Below are positions 1 to 8,047 of a DNA stretch of 34,385 bases, piece after piece. Below the pieces are notes generated by a model. The model was given only the letters and a program-made list of their open reading frames with translations, was not told the origin of the DNA and did no database searches. The translations under genes were made by a program, and so were the position numbers. Position 1 is the first letter of the stretch. Each line of letters opens with the position of its first letter. The DNA comes from Puniceibacterium antarcticum (GTDB lineage: Bacteria; Pseudomonadota; Alphaproteobacteria; Rhodobacterales; Rhodobacteraceae): assembly GCF_002760615.1 (NCBI RefSeq), contig NZ_AWWI01000127.1:1-34385 (forward strand). Reading direction: 5' to 3'.

Positions 1-63
1 CGGCCTCAAAACCGGCCAAATTGGTTGTCGCCCGCGGACAAGGTGGTTGACGCTCTACAGTAA
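1..63. other. Junction sequence beyond a truncated oxygenase
   Basis: This stretch does not continue the oxygenase gene on its right: oxygenase similarity stops at the in-frame TAG at 55-57. The plus strand is open from base 1 to a TAA at 61-63, and one minus-strand frame is also open to the window edge, so either could be the tail of a neighbouring gene or of a mobile element. I recognise neither. The abrupt loss of similarity suggests a deletion or insertion junction near base 55-65. Confidence 0.3.
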
Positions 64-702
64 GCCCTCGTTGCGCGTGTGCAGAAGGGTCAGACACTCA
101 TAATCCGTATGCGCGCCCATGTTTACGGACCTGTGGTCTCGCAGATCGCTGTTGCGGACATAGTGGAGCAGGCGAAGTTGTGAGATTGGCTTGCTCATCT
201 GGCTGGTGATCGATCCGGTCCTCAGACCAAGATATGCCTCCAGGCACTCACACAGCAACCGCCCAAGAGCCGAAATTTGCCTGTAATATTCGGAAACGGT
301 GCCCCTGAACTCCGACATATCGGGCCAGACATTCGGACCGAGCAGCCGGTTGCCGACGAGGTAGTGCCGATCCGTAATAGGAAGGTCGAGGCCGAGATCA
401 AACGCCTCGTAATTCCGACTTACTTCGTCGGGATAGTCTCCTTTTTCCGTGAATGGAACATAGCCCCTGTGGTTGGAACTGTTGCCGATATAGTAGCTCC
501 GTTTGAACGCATCGGGCATTCTGAAAAAGCGCTCGGCGCACGCGTAGGTCGCTTCGATGAGCTTCAGATCAATGCCGTGGTCACAAATGCGCAGAAAACC
601 GAACTCTCTGGCGGCGACGCCAATCTCGTTGCAGAGCCGCTGGTATTGATCCAGATCCTCGCTGTGCAATACCGACAAGCTGATTAATGGCGGTTGGTCC
701 AT
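55..702 (-). pseudogene. 3'-truncated 2-oxoglutarate/Fe(II) oxygenase (isopenicillin-N-synthase fold)
   Basis: The 215 codons match the N-terminal DIOX_N domain and the start of the 2OG-Fe(II) domain of isopenicillin-N-synthase-like dioxygenases. These enzymes normally run to about 320-350 residues. The N-terminal half carries the usual GFLRICDHGI segment, and near residue 196 the AHTDYECLTLL stretch contains the first His and Asp iron ligands (HxD). The reading frame then ends at a TAG immediately after NEGLL, so the distal iron His and the Arg that binds 2-oxoglutarate are missing and the product should be inactive. The start is good: a GGAGAG Shine-Dalgarno lies about 4 nt upstream of the ATG. 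It lies 54 bp downstream of the histidine kinase on the same strand and may once have been co-transcribed with it. A frameshift sequencing error is a less likely alternative, because the following bases encode nothing oxygenase-like in the other frames. Confidence 0.75.
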
Positions 703-756
703 GATTCTCTCCAGTCTTTCGTAAACCCGACAGACCCATGGAAAGCATGAAGAAGA

Positions 757-2127
757 CTAACGAGAGGTTACTTCAGTTCGGACATCAGCTGGAAAGTAAA
801 GGTGGAACGTGGTGCCCTCGCCCAGAGCCGATGTGGCGGTCACTGCGCCTCCCGACTGTTGCATGAAACCGTAAACGGTCGAAAGACCGAGGCCGGAACC
901 GGTTGGCTTGCTGGTGTAGAACGGATCGAAGATCTGCTGAATTTTATGTTCCGCGATCCCGATCCCGGTGTCATGAACGCTCAGCCGAACATAGTCGCCC
1001 GGGCTGAGCTGAGTGGAAAATCTGCCAGACTGCTGGAAGGCGTAAGTGAAATTGTCGATCTCGAAGGCGAGATGACCGCCATCCGGCATCGCATCCCGTG
1101 CGTTCAGTATAAGGTTCAGCAGGGCACCCTCGGCGGCGTTTCTGTCTACTTGGGTCCGCGAAAGAGTGTCTGCGGCTTGTACAGTGACATTCACGGTGTC
1201 GGGCAAGATCTGCTTGCTCCATTGCAACGTGGATTGAACCAGATCTTGCAGGTCAACGGGCCCGGGCTCCAGGCGGGACCGTTGGGAGAACGCCAACATG
1301 CTACGTATCAGCCCGGCCCCCTTGGTTGCTGCCGTTCGCGCATCCAAAAGGCATGTTTCTGCAGTTGTATCACTGGCGGTGCCAATCTCGTCCAATAGAT
1401 CGAGATTACCCGATATGACAGTCAGAATATTGTTGAAGTCGTGGGCAAATCCGCCGGAGAGCCTGCCGATGGATTCCAGCCGCCTCGCTTCGAAAAGTTC
1501 GGCCTCCAGTGCCTGGCGGTTAGAAGTCTCCCGAGATAGCCGCGCATGCGCTTCGACGAGGTTTCGGTAGCGCCTCTCTGAGAGCTCGGCCTCTTCCAGA
1601 AGTGCGAGCTTTGCACTGGTCATCGCCGCGACCGTGGTCAGGATTTCGAGCTCGGCCGACCCGAATGCGCCCACGTCGGGATGTTCGCTGTCGATCACAC
1701 CGAGTACACGGTTACCCAGTATCATCGGGACACAGATTTCCGAGCGCGCCGGCTTGGTATCCAAGATGTAGCTTTGATGTTCAAGCAGGTCTTCGACAAT
1801 GATCGCTTCTCGGTTTTGTGCGACGCAACCTGTGATGCCCTGACCAAATGGGATTCGCAGAGGGTTGACGATGCTGCGACCGAAAGGGTTTTTTTCGCCC
1901 ATCGCTGCGGACTGTGTCAGGACCTTTTCATCAAGATCGCACGTGTAGATCACGCAGTCGACGAAGTTGAGCTTTCCGACGACGTTTTGAGCGACATACC
2001 AGAACAGGTCGTTCGCATTCGGTATGGTCATAACATCAACGGCGAAGGCATTGAGCGTGCGTAGGGCAACTGACCGGAAGCTCTGGTCGTGAAAGCGCTC
2101 TTCTGACCGCAATAAAGGTTGGTTCAC
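757..2127 (-). CDS. Cytoplasmic GAF-domain sensor histidine kinase
   Basis: The product is about 456 residues with no membrane segment. A GAF domain occupies roughly residues 25-180, followed by a helical linker, a HisKA dimerisation domain whose H-box GGFAHDFNNIL places the phospho-acceptor at about His229, and an HATPase_c domain. The N box (NLILNARDAMPDGG), G1 (HDTGIGI), F box (DPFYTSK) and G2 (GSGLGLSTV) are all intact. The HDFNN form is typical of hybrid or orphan kinases of the NtrB-like HPK4 type, but no receiver domain is attached and none is encoded in the window. I chose the GTG at 2127 because AGGAG lies 8 nt upstream of it. An upstream in-frame TTG at 2160 has no such site. The GAF ligand is unknown. 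Confidence 0.85.
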   Translation of the reverse strand: MNQPLLRSEERFHDQSFRSVALRTLNAFAVDVMTIPNANDLFWYVAQNVVGKLNFVDCVIYTCDLDEKVLTQSAAMGEKNPFGRSIVNPLRIPFGQGITGCVAQNREAIIVEDLLEHQSYILDTKPARSEICVPMILGNRVLGVIDSEHPDVGAFGSAELEILTTVAAMTSAKLALLEEAELSERRYRNLVEAHARLSRETSNRQALEAELFEARRLESIGRLSGGFAHDFNNILTVISGNLDLLDEIGTASDTTAETCLLDARTAATKGAGLIRSMLAFSQRSRLEPGPVDLQDLVQSTLQWSKQILPDTVNVTVQAADTLSRTQVDRNAAEGALLNLILNARDAMPDGGHLAFEIDNFTYAFQQSGRFSTQLSPGDYVRLSVHDTGIGIAEHKIQQIFDPFYTSKPTGSGLGLSTVYGFMQQSGGAVTATSALGEGTTFHLYFPADVRTEVTSR

Positions 2128-2339
2128 ACGCCTCGCTCCTGCAATGACTGATATCCGCAAAATTACATCGTGCTGGTGCGGTCATGGCAACCGCTCGGCT
2201 TAAAACTTACTTCACGATGATGAACTGAATCTTAACCGTGACAACTCCCCATTTTTGGCGAGGTCACGGCTGATCAACATGGCCCATCCGCTGAGAGTGT
2301 ACTCCGCGGGGATCATCTACCGGCCCGAACTGCTCAGGA

Positions 2340-2721
2340 GGCGTTGTCACGTTAACCGGCGTTCGGTTGCTCGCGTCGGTGTTTGGACATAGCTATCGTC
2401 ATGCATACACCTCTGTCGCGTCCGGTCTCGATCATTGGTCTCACAAGGGACTGAATAATCGCGCTGAGAACTGCCATTTGCCTTTCCGAAAACACGAGCG
2501 ATCGATGCAGGGGGTCCGGACGCCCGGCGGGTTGCAACGCTTCGTTTCCATCCTCTCAGCCACCCGCAATCGCTTTGCCCTACCATCCCGCCGTCGCGCG
2601 GCCCTGACCATCGGTACCATCGGATGGAAGCATTCGATGCTTGGAAAGCGGCAGCAAGCATCGCGTGATCTTTATCGTAATCGCGTCCGACCAGACCATG
2701 TTCAGTTTATGTGACAACTCC
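2340..2721 (+). mobile_element. IS6-family deletion derivative with terminal inverted repeats
   Basis: The left end GGCGTTGTCAC (2340-2350) and the inverse of the right end (GTGACAACTCC, 2711-2721) match except at one position, and similarity continues inward (G/A-T-T/A-AA). They enclose the C-terminal fragment of an IS6/IS26-type DDE transposase. At about 380 bp the element is half the size of an IS6 member, so most of the transposase has been deleted. A third copy of GTGACAACTCC at 2238-2248, outside the element in direct orientation, may be the trace of another end. No target-site duplication was identified with confidence. Confidence 0.55.
2421..2668 (+). pseudogene. IS6-family transposase, C-terminal fragment with frameshift
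   Basis: From about 2430 the frame reads LDHWSHKGLNNRAENCH and continues through LPFRK and LQRFVS to ALTI. These are hallmark C-terminal segments of IS6-family transposases, including the conserved H-KGLNNR-EN-H motif after the last catalytic Asp. At about 2612 one base is missing. The protein then continues in the next frame as YHRMEAFDAWKAAASIA and ends at TGA 2666-2668, the usual end of this family. The N-terminal HTH and the DD part of the catalytic core are absent. The gene is therefore truncated and frameshifted and cannot encode an active transposase. Confidence 0.8.
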
Positions 2722-3045
2722 GCTTAAGGCCTCCTGCCGCATCCGCGCCGAGAGAAGCGTGGCGGCCCAGGTGGACACCGCGACGCCCTGCCCCCTGGCC
2801 TCCGTCTCGAGTTTGGCGCGCACATCTTCGGCCAGACGGACCGTCACCTTGCCTTCCCGTCGCGCCTTTGAGGCAAGCCGCGGGGGCGCTGACGGGGTGT
2901 CTGCATCCTCTGTCACAGTCTCGAGCAGCAACCGCAGAAGCCCCGAGGTGGTCAGCCCCGCTCCCTCTGCCACGGCTTCGAGACTGGCGCGAAGATCGGG
3001 GGGGGGCGCGGGTTTTGACGGTCTCTGTCTTTTGCGGCATGTCAT
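2707..3045 (-). CDS. Tandem ribbon-helix-helix-like DNA-binding protein (possible relaxosome accessory), 3' end in IS
   Basis: The ORF encodes about 112 residues. It contains two similar helical segments, one at about 15-45 (PPPDLRASLEAVAEGAGL then a leucine-rich helix) and one at about 68-103 (VTVRLAEDVRAKLETEARG followed by VAVSTWAATLL). The second has the strand-helix-helix pattern of Arc/MetJ or MobC/CopG-like RHH proteins. Such proteins often serve as plasmid relaxosome or partition accessories. No relaxase is encoded next to it, so the role is inference. The last four codons (GVVT) and the TAA lie inside the IS6 terminal repeat, so the natural C-terminus has probably been replaced. The ATG at 3045 has no clear Shine-Dalgarno. 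Codon composition differs from neighbours by being very G/C-rich. Confidence 0.45.
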   Translation of the reverse strand: MTCRKRQRPSKPAPPPDLRASLEAVAEGAGLTTSGLLRLLLETVTEDADTPSAPPRLASKARREGKVTVRLAEDVRAKLETEARGQGVAVSTWAATLLSARMRQEALSGVVT

Positions 3046-3480
3046 CAATTTGTGTCACAATGCTGGCGCTTAGCCTATCCTGCATTCGTCTCCTCCCCAA
3101 ACCAAAATGTGGTCCCGGATCACATTCGCCGCCTCGCGGCCTGCGCGCGAGCAGCGCACGTCCAGAGGCGGGGGTGCCCTCGGGCATCTCCGCCTCTGGA
3201 CTCCAAAACCAGCCTGGGCCCGAGTTTCCACGTGAGATGCGAGACGCGCACAGGCGGCGGTCGGTCAGAGCATCCCGTAGAGGGCCGTGAAGGGGGCATC
3301 AGGCCCGCAGGCACAGGGCCGAGGACACGGCCCCTGTCGGAGACGACGCGCAGCGGCGCTTGTCTTTTGACTTTCCGGGGCAGGTCTGTTGGGCGGACCA
3401 ACTCATGAAACATGCCAGGGTGGGGGTGAGCGCGGGCCAGAGCCCGCGTCGATCCCCTACCCTGACTTTGGAGGAATGCG

Positions 3481-3500
3481 AGCCGCGCGCCCGCGCGGCT
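3481..3500. repeat. Perfect 9-bp inverted repeat with 2-nt centre
   Basis: AGCCGCGCG is followed after CC by its exact complement CGCGCGGCT. It lies in non-coding DNA and has no trailing T-run, so it is not a standard terminator. It may be a protein binding site or cruciform in the putative plasmid-backbone remnant. Confidence 0.5.
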
Positions 3501-3837
3501 CTCTCCAGATTCCTCTCAGTGCTCAAAATGCAGGCATGGCCGGGAGGGCCAGCCAGCCCTGGCGCTTCAGCGCACTGTCCACCGTTCGATCCACAGAAAC
3601 TGTGGATAACCCGAGCGTCTGGATTTTACCTTGGAATACAGGACAGCGCCTGCAAAAGGCCGAGCCCCGCGAGGGAAGACCGTCACCCGAATGGGCCGAG
3701 ACTTTGGGTCTGCCCGACTTGCGGCCGCGGCGAAGGCTGGCTTGTAAAGACAGTCATCGCCGCCTCAGGGCCGCAGGGAGGTCAGGCGCAAAGGCTCGCG
3801 TCTTCGGCCGGTATGCCGGGCGAAGACTAGGGCCCGG

Positions 3838-3889
3838 TCCTTTCGGGTCACGGATCTGGGCGGCAGCCCACGGCCGCGACCCGAAGGGA
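3838..3889. repeat. Nested hairpin: 12-bp outer arms enclosing an inner stem-loop
   Basis: The outer arms TCCTTTCGGGTC (3838-3849) and GACCCGAAGGGA (3878-3889) pair at 11 of 12 positions. Inside them TGGGC-GGCA-GCCCA (3857-3870) forms a second stem. The nested arrangement is unlikely by chance and could be a structured RNA element, an origin-like structure, or a relic of a recombination site. Confidence 0.45.
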
Positions 3890-4173
3890 TTTGCACGAAG
3901 ACTTGCTCAATGGGTGTATCTCACCTCGACAGCACCTAACCTGTTGGTGCCTTTACTTGGAAGGGTCACACCCGTGGTCTGTCAGGGTCTCCGCTCTCGA
4001 TCCATTGGGCCGCACCGAACACGGCATTCGGCGTAACTCCCGAGCCGACCAGCTGCAATTCTAGACAACACAGAGCTGTGGCGCACCAGACGGCCCGTGA
4101 CGCTTGCCCAGGCCCATATCCATATCCATAGGCAATGTGCTGCGACAGGTTTCGAGGCCAAGGGAGATACAGC

Positions 4174-4566
4174 ATGCAAAGGTTCACCGGTGGTTGCCTC
4201 TGCGGCAAGGTCCGCATTGAAGCCTTTGGCAGCCCCTTGCGTGTTGGCATGTGTCATTGTTTCGACTGTCGCAAACATCATGGCGCCGTGTTTCACGCCT
4301 CTGCAGTTTTTCCGGAAAATGCCGTGAAGATGGAGGGCGAAATCCGCGATTACGTTGGCCGGGCCTTCTGCCCAACCTGCGGGTCGTCGGTCTTCTCACG
4401 ATCTCTGGACGAAATCGAAGTGCATCTTGGTGCGTTGGATATACCGGATCAACTTGTGCCAACCTACGAACTGTGGACCATCCGGCGCGAATCCTGGCTG
4501 CCGCCGCTACCACTCGCAGAGCAATATGCGCGTGATCGCGAGACCCCCGGGCGAACCAAAGAATAG
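4174..4566 (+). CDS. GFA-family zinc-binding protein
   Basis: The 130-residue product has the whole pattern of the GFA (glutathione-dependent formaldehyde-activating enzyme / centromere-protein V) fold. It has GGCLCGKV near the N-terminus, MCHCFDCRK near residue 30, and FCPTCGSSVF near residue 75, giving the two zinc sites. The start at 4174 is set by AGGGAG 7 nt upstream. An upstream in-frame ATG at 4135 lacks one. Some family members make S-hydroxymethylglutathione adducts, but most are uncharacterised and substrate cannot be predicted. It stands alone, with non-coding DNA on both sides. Confidence 0.85.
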   Translation: MQRFTGGCLCGKVRIEAFGSPLRVGMCHCFDCRKHHGAVFHASAVFPENAVKMEGEIRDYVGRAFCPTCGSSVFSRSLDEIEVHLGALDIPDQLVPTYELWTIRRESWLPPLPLAEQYARDRETPGRTKE

Positions 4567-5036
4567 CCTGCCCCCGTCGACTTCTCGTGGACAAAGGTCC
4601 GCGGTGTTTGGGTTCACGAGAGTGACGCCGCGGCGCTGTTCGGGCGGTTCCGGGGTGGCTGCCCGAAGGATAGGCGTCGCCATAGCATCTTCGGCATCCT
4701 GCGCACATGCGGCCGTCTGTCATCGGCGCGTCCGCAAGCCCTGACGCGGATTGGCGTCTTTTTGCTTAGCGCGCCTCATCTTGGTTCAGCCTTGGGGCAA
4801 AATATCCTATCAGATCAGTGTCTAACAACAGATCGGTGTGCCATGTTGATCTCCACCCGACGCTCAGCTGCGTGGAAAAGGCAACTTGCAGCTTAGGCTC
4901 GAGACCGACAGATCACCGCTCTGTTTCACGTCAACCGCCTGTCCAGAGCGGCCAGCCAGCCAGAGACCGAAGGAGAATGGAGCGCCGCCGATATCTTGGC
5001 GGACCCAGCACCTGAATGATCAGGAAGGAGCAGATC
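4567..5036. other. 470-bp intergenic region
   Basis: I see no credible gene here. A plus-strand frame from 4818 to 5015 has no ribosome binding site and no recognisable composition. The stretch ends with AAGGAG serving the gene at 5037. Confidence 0.5.
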
Positions 5037-5336
5037 ATGACTCACTCTAGTGACACCCTCGCCTCTCATAAACGTGCCCTCTTGCTTGGCAACAGGGTGC
5101 GCCGCTTCATCAAAGACGGCGGGCGCCTGCGCTATGAAGCCCAACAAAATCCAATAACCGGAAAGCGGGTCTGGGTGGTCCTTGGCGTTCACCCGGACGA
5201 GTTCGAACAACCCGTGTTCACCTCGACCTCTGGCGTGCCGAAACATTTCCGCTCAGCTGACGCGTTGATCCGCTATCATCGCCAGATGTGCCCGGATGAA
5301 GACGAGCTCACGGTTCCGATTGCACACCCGCATTAG
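5037..5336 (+). CDS. Small conserved-looking protein of unknown function
   Basis: The 99-residue, soluble, charged product has no signal or membrane segment and no domain I recognise. The start is well supported: AAGGAG sits 6 nt before the ATG. Composition looks protein-like, with a basic segment (NRVRRFIKDGGRLRYEAQQN) near residues 25-45, a WVVLGVHPDEFEQPVF strand region near 50-65 and KHFRSADALIRYHRQ near 75-90. It resembles the small orphan proteins often found on Rhodobacterales replicons (an impression, not a database match). The antisense frame at 4926-5246 is a shadow. Confidence 0.6.
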   Translation: MTHSSDTLASHKRALLLGNRVRRFIKDGGRLRYEAQQNPITGKRVWVVLGVHPDEFEQPVFTSTSGVPKHFRSADALIRYHRQMCPDEDELTVPIAHPH

Positions 5337-5456
5337 CGAAAAAAAGGAACGGGCTCCTGCGGGTTCGTTCCACCACATCAGACGCTCGCGGTCGTTCATC
5401 TCGCTGGCCTACATCGCCCTCCCTGCTCCACATCGGACAACTTACACAACACGAAC

Positions 5457-5618
5457 CCACTGGCACGTCACAACAAGGCAATGAAGTGGCATGCTGATGC
5501 CGTCGGGATATTTCCGAACGAGGAGGACATTATGCGTCTCGTTGATGCCGTCTTGTTCGAGCAGAATGACGACTGGCAGGCTCTGCGCCGGAGGAGCTGT
5601 GCCCTGATCACTGACTGA
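5457..5618 (+). pseudogene. IS256-family transposase, C-terminal tail remnant
   Basis: The frame running through 5484-5618 reads HADAVGIFPNE, then IMRLVDAVLFEQNDDWQ. This is the characteristic C-terminal end of IS256/mutator-type transposases (usually VGIFPN...RL.GA.L.EQNDEW). The usual following segment (SRYM-type) is replaced by unrelated codons before TGA 5616-5618. Upstream of about 5457 the similarity is lost. It is a dead fragment directly upstream of the urt promoter region and marks an old insertion and deletion event. Confidence 0.75.
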
Positions 5619-5739
5619 AATCCCCGTGTTATTGAAATGGCAATTATATCCATTCATGGCAATCCGTGGATCTAGACCTTGATTTGGCTGCGGATGGTGC
5701 TGAAAATCAGCTCGTGAGCGCGCCAGAGTGTTTCTGATA

Positions 5740-5907
5740 GTGCAGTTGTGCTTAGTTTTAAAACATTTATCTATGAACTATGCTCAAAAAGCACTCATCA
5801 AACGTACAATGCATTAATTTAACGAAATAGATATTTGTATTTTCAAGCAGATGAGGAAGCGTCAGGCAGAACGACAAAAATCGACCATACATCAACAGGG
5901 AACAGAC
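5740..5907 (+). promoter_or_regulatory. AT-rich leader and promoter region of the urt operon
   Basis: The sequence becomes markedly A/T-rich from about 5740 to 5850, in contrast to the GC-rich genes around it. TTGTGC at about 5744 followed 17 nt later by ATCTAT is one possible sigma-70 pair, but this is weak. GAAATAGATATT (5824-5835) followed by CAAGCA (5844-5849) resembles a similar arrangement at 18555-18582 in front of the AmiC-like gene. AGGGA lies about 8 nt before the ATG at 5908. No convincing sigma-54 -24/-12 element was found. Confidence 0.4.
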
Positions 5908-7143
5908 ATGACCAAGTTCAGCAGACGCTCATTCCTGCGATCCACCGGCATGGCGGGCGCGGCAGCGCTGGCTGCGCCTCTCGTCGCGCGCGCAGCCGGT
6001 GACACGATCAAGATTGGCGGTCTTCACGACCTGTCCGGTGCTCTCGACTCGGTCGGTGTTCCGATGAACCAGGTGTTCAAACTTGCCATTGACGAAATCA
6101 ATGAGGCCGGTGGCCTGCTTGGCAAGATGGTTGAGCCAGTGATCTACGATCCGCAGTCGAATATGTCGCTCTATTCTCAGTACGCCACGCAGATGGCGCT
6201 GAAGGACCGTGTTGACGTGGTCATGGGCGGCATTACATCAGCATCGCGCGAAACCATTCGCCCTATTTTTCACCGCTATAAGACTTTCTATTTCTACAAC
6301 ACGCAATACGAAGGCGGTGTGTGTGATCGCAACGAAATCACGCTTGGCACCACCCCAGCGCAGACCGTCGCCCGCCTGATCCCTTATGGCATGAAGCTTT
6401 ATGGCAAGAAGGTCTATACCATCGCGGCGGATTACAACTATGGCCACATCACCGCGGCCTGGGTTAAGCGTTACGTCGAAGAGAACGGCGGAGAGGTCGT
6501 TGAAACCGAATTCTTTCCGCTGGACGTTGCACAGTTCGGGGCGACCATTTCCAAGATCCAGGGCGCCAAGCCGGATTTCGTGCTGTCAGCACTGGTTGGC
6601 ACCTCGCACCTAGGGTTCTACCGTCAGTGGGCGGCGTCAGGCATGAAGTCGGAAATCCCGGTGATGTCGACCGTTCTTGGCGCAGGCGGGTCCGACCAGC
6701 TGATCCTGACCGCAGAAGAAGGCAACGGTATCACCGCGTCTTTTGGCTATTTCGAGGAAATCGACAACCCGACCAACAAAGCCTTCCTGGCAAAGGTTGC
6801 GGCGGCCTATCCCGACAAGGATTGGGTGATGTCCGAGATTTCGGAAGTGACCTACGAGGGGGTCAAGATGTGGGCCGATGCAGTCGCAGATGCGGGCACA
6901 ACTGATCGCGACGCGCTGCTCGAGGTGCTGACTTCGGGCAAGACTTATGACATGCCTGCGGGCAAGGTGAAAATCGACCCCAAGACCCAGCATGCCATCC
7001 GCGACGTCTACATCGCGGAATTGCAGGATCAAATTTTCAACATCCTCGAAAGCTATCCCAACAGCCCGCCTGCGGACACGCAGATGGTCTGTGATCTGGT
7101 CGCCAACCCCGACTCGAACCAGCACTTCGAAATCAGCCTCTGA
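5908..7143 (+). CDS. urtA: UrtA-type ABC transporter substrate-binding protein (urea/short-chain amide)
   Basis: This 411-residue periplasmic binding protein belongs to the Peripl_BP_5/6 group that includes UrtA, FmdD and AmiC. It begins with a twin-arginine-style signal (SRRSFLRST followed by an Ala-rich hydrophobic stretch, likely cleavage after VARA near residue 29). The mature part starts DTIKIGGLHDLSG, the usual first strand and ligand loop. The QYEGGVC segment near residue 137 corresponds to the ligand-loop YEG motif of amide/urea binders. I prefer the ATG at 5908 because AGGGA precedes it and it places the RR motif correctly. It is the first gene of a transporter operon followed by an amidase and urease, which points to urea or small amides as ligand. 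The exact ligand is inference. Confidence 0.8.
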   Translation: MTKFSRRSFLRSTGMAGAAALAAPLVARAAGDTIKIGGLHDLSGALDSVGVPMNQVFKLAIDEINEAGGLLGKMVEPVIYDPQSNMSLYSQYATQMALKDRVDVVMGGITSASRETIRPIFHRYKTFYFYNTQYEGGVCDRNEITLGTTPAQTVARLIPYGMKLYGKKVYTIAADYNYGHITAAWVKRYVEENGGEVVETEFFPLDVAQFGATISKIQGAKPDFVLSALVGTSHLGFYRQWAASGMKSEIPVMSTVLGAGGSDQLILTAEEGNGITASFGYFEEIDNPTNKAFLAKVAAAYPDKDWVMSEISEVTYEGVKMWADAVADAGTTDRDALLEVLTSGKTYDMPAGKVKIDPKTQHAIRDVYIAELQDQIFNILESYPNSPPADTQMVCDLVANPDSNQHFEISL

Positions 7144-7167
7144 TAACGCAGGGCGCAGGAGACGAGA

Positions 7168-8034
7168 ATGGATTATACACTTGTAATCGCCCTTGAAATG
7201 GTGCGCGCCATTGCCTGGCTGGTGTTGCTGTCCTCGGGGCTGGCGATCATCTTTGGCATGATGCGCATCATCAACTTTGCCCATGGGGAATTCCTCATGC
7301 TTGGCGGGTATACGGTGGTGATTTCCACCGGCCATGGCGTGAACGAATGGGTGGCCATGCTTGTTCTTGCGCCCATCGTTGTGGGCATATTCGGCGTCAT
7401 CGTCGAGCGGCTGGTGATCCAGCGGCTTTACGGGCGCATCCTTGACAGCCTGCTGGCGACATGGGGGCTTTCGATGCTGATGATCGGCGGTGTGACGATG
7501 ATCTTCGGCAATTCGGTCACAGGTGTTGCGACGCCGCTGGGCGGGATGAGCATCGGCGCCTACCAGGTGCCGCGCTATAACTTCGTGCTGATCTTTGCGG
7601 CCATCGCGCTGCTGCTGATAATCTGGGCTGTGCTGAAATTTACCAAGGCGGGGCTGATCGCCCGCGCCACCATGCAGAACCCGGACATGTCAGAGGCGTT
7701 GGGTATTCCGACGCGCTGGGTTTACATGGCGACCTTCGGGATCGGATCAGCGGTCACTGGCTTTGCCGGTGCGCTTTTGGCGCCCATGACCGGCGTGGTG
7801 CCGACCATGGGGGTCAATTTCATCGCCCAGAGCTTCATCACCGTGATCACCGGAGGTGCTTCGATCATCACAGGCACCTTGGCGGCTGCGGGGCTGCTGG
7901 GGTCGATCAGCCAGGGCATGACCTTCCTCACTGGGCCGGTCTATGGCGATGCCGCTCTGCTGTTGGCCGCTCTCGTTCTGCTGCGACTTCTGCCGCAGGG
8001 CATCACCGGCCGCATCTTCAAGAAATCATTGTAA
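7168..8034 (+). CDS. urtB: UrtB-type ABC transporter permease
   Basis: The 288-residue inner-membrane permease is of the LivH/UrtB family, with about eight hydrophobic segments. Near residues 30-45 it has the family hallmark GMMRIINFAHGEFLMLGGY, and near 160-180 the cytoplasmic coupling region (ARATMQNPDMSEALGI) that contacts the ATPases. AGGAG lies shortly before the ATG and 24 bp separate it from urtA. UrtB proteins sometimes carry a long periplasmic N-terminal extension. This one is the short form. Together with UrtC it should form the channel for the urea/amide importer. Confidence 0.85.
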   Translation: MDYTLVIALEMVRAIAWLVLLSSGLAIIFGMMRIINFAHGEFLMLGGYTVVISTGHGVNEWVAMLVLAPIVVGIFGVIVERLVIQRLYGRILDSLLATWGLSMLMIGGVTMIFGNSVTGVATPLGGMSIGAYQVPRYNFVLIFAAIALLLIIWAVLKFTKAGLIARATMQNPDMSEALGIPTRWVYMATFGIGSAVTGFAGALLAPMTGVVPTMGVNFIAQSFITVITGGASIITGTLAAAGLLGSISQGMTFLTGPVYGDAALLLAALVLLRLLPQGITGRIFKKSL

Positions 8035-8047
8035 GGAACTGGGACTT

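Larger units (their letters stand above)
3046..4173. other. 1.1-kb region without a convincing gene
   Basis: Several long frames are open here on both strands, but they are expected in such GC-rich DNA. None has a good ribosome binding site or a recognisable domain. The region contains strong inverted repeats at 3481-3500 and 3838-3889, and purine/pyrimidine blocks. Adjacent to a relaxosome-like ORF it could be a decayed plasmid mobilisation or origin segment, but no nic-site consensus or iterons were identified. Confidence 0.4.

Noticed and set aside
3360-4036. Plus-strand frames of 156 and 215 codons in the hairpin-rich region
   Set aside because: They overlap in different frames, lack Shine-Dalgarno sites, and the only feature is a CPTCGRGEGW stretch, which is too little to call a gene.
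5619-5907. Sigma-54 promoter for the urt operon
   Set aside because: No TGGCAC-N5-TTGC element with acceptable spacing was found.
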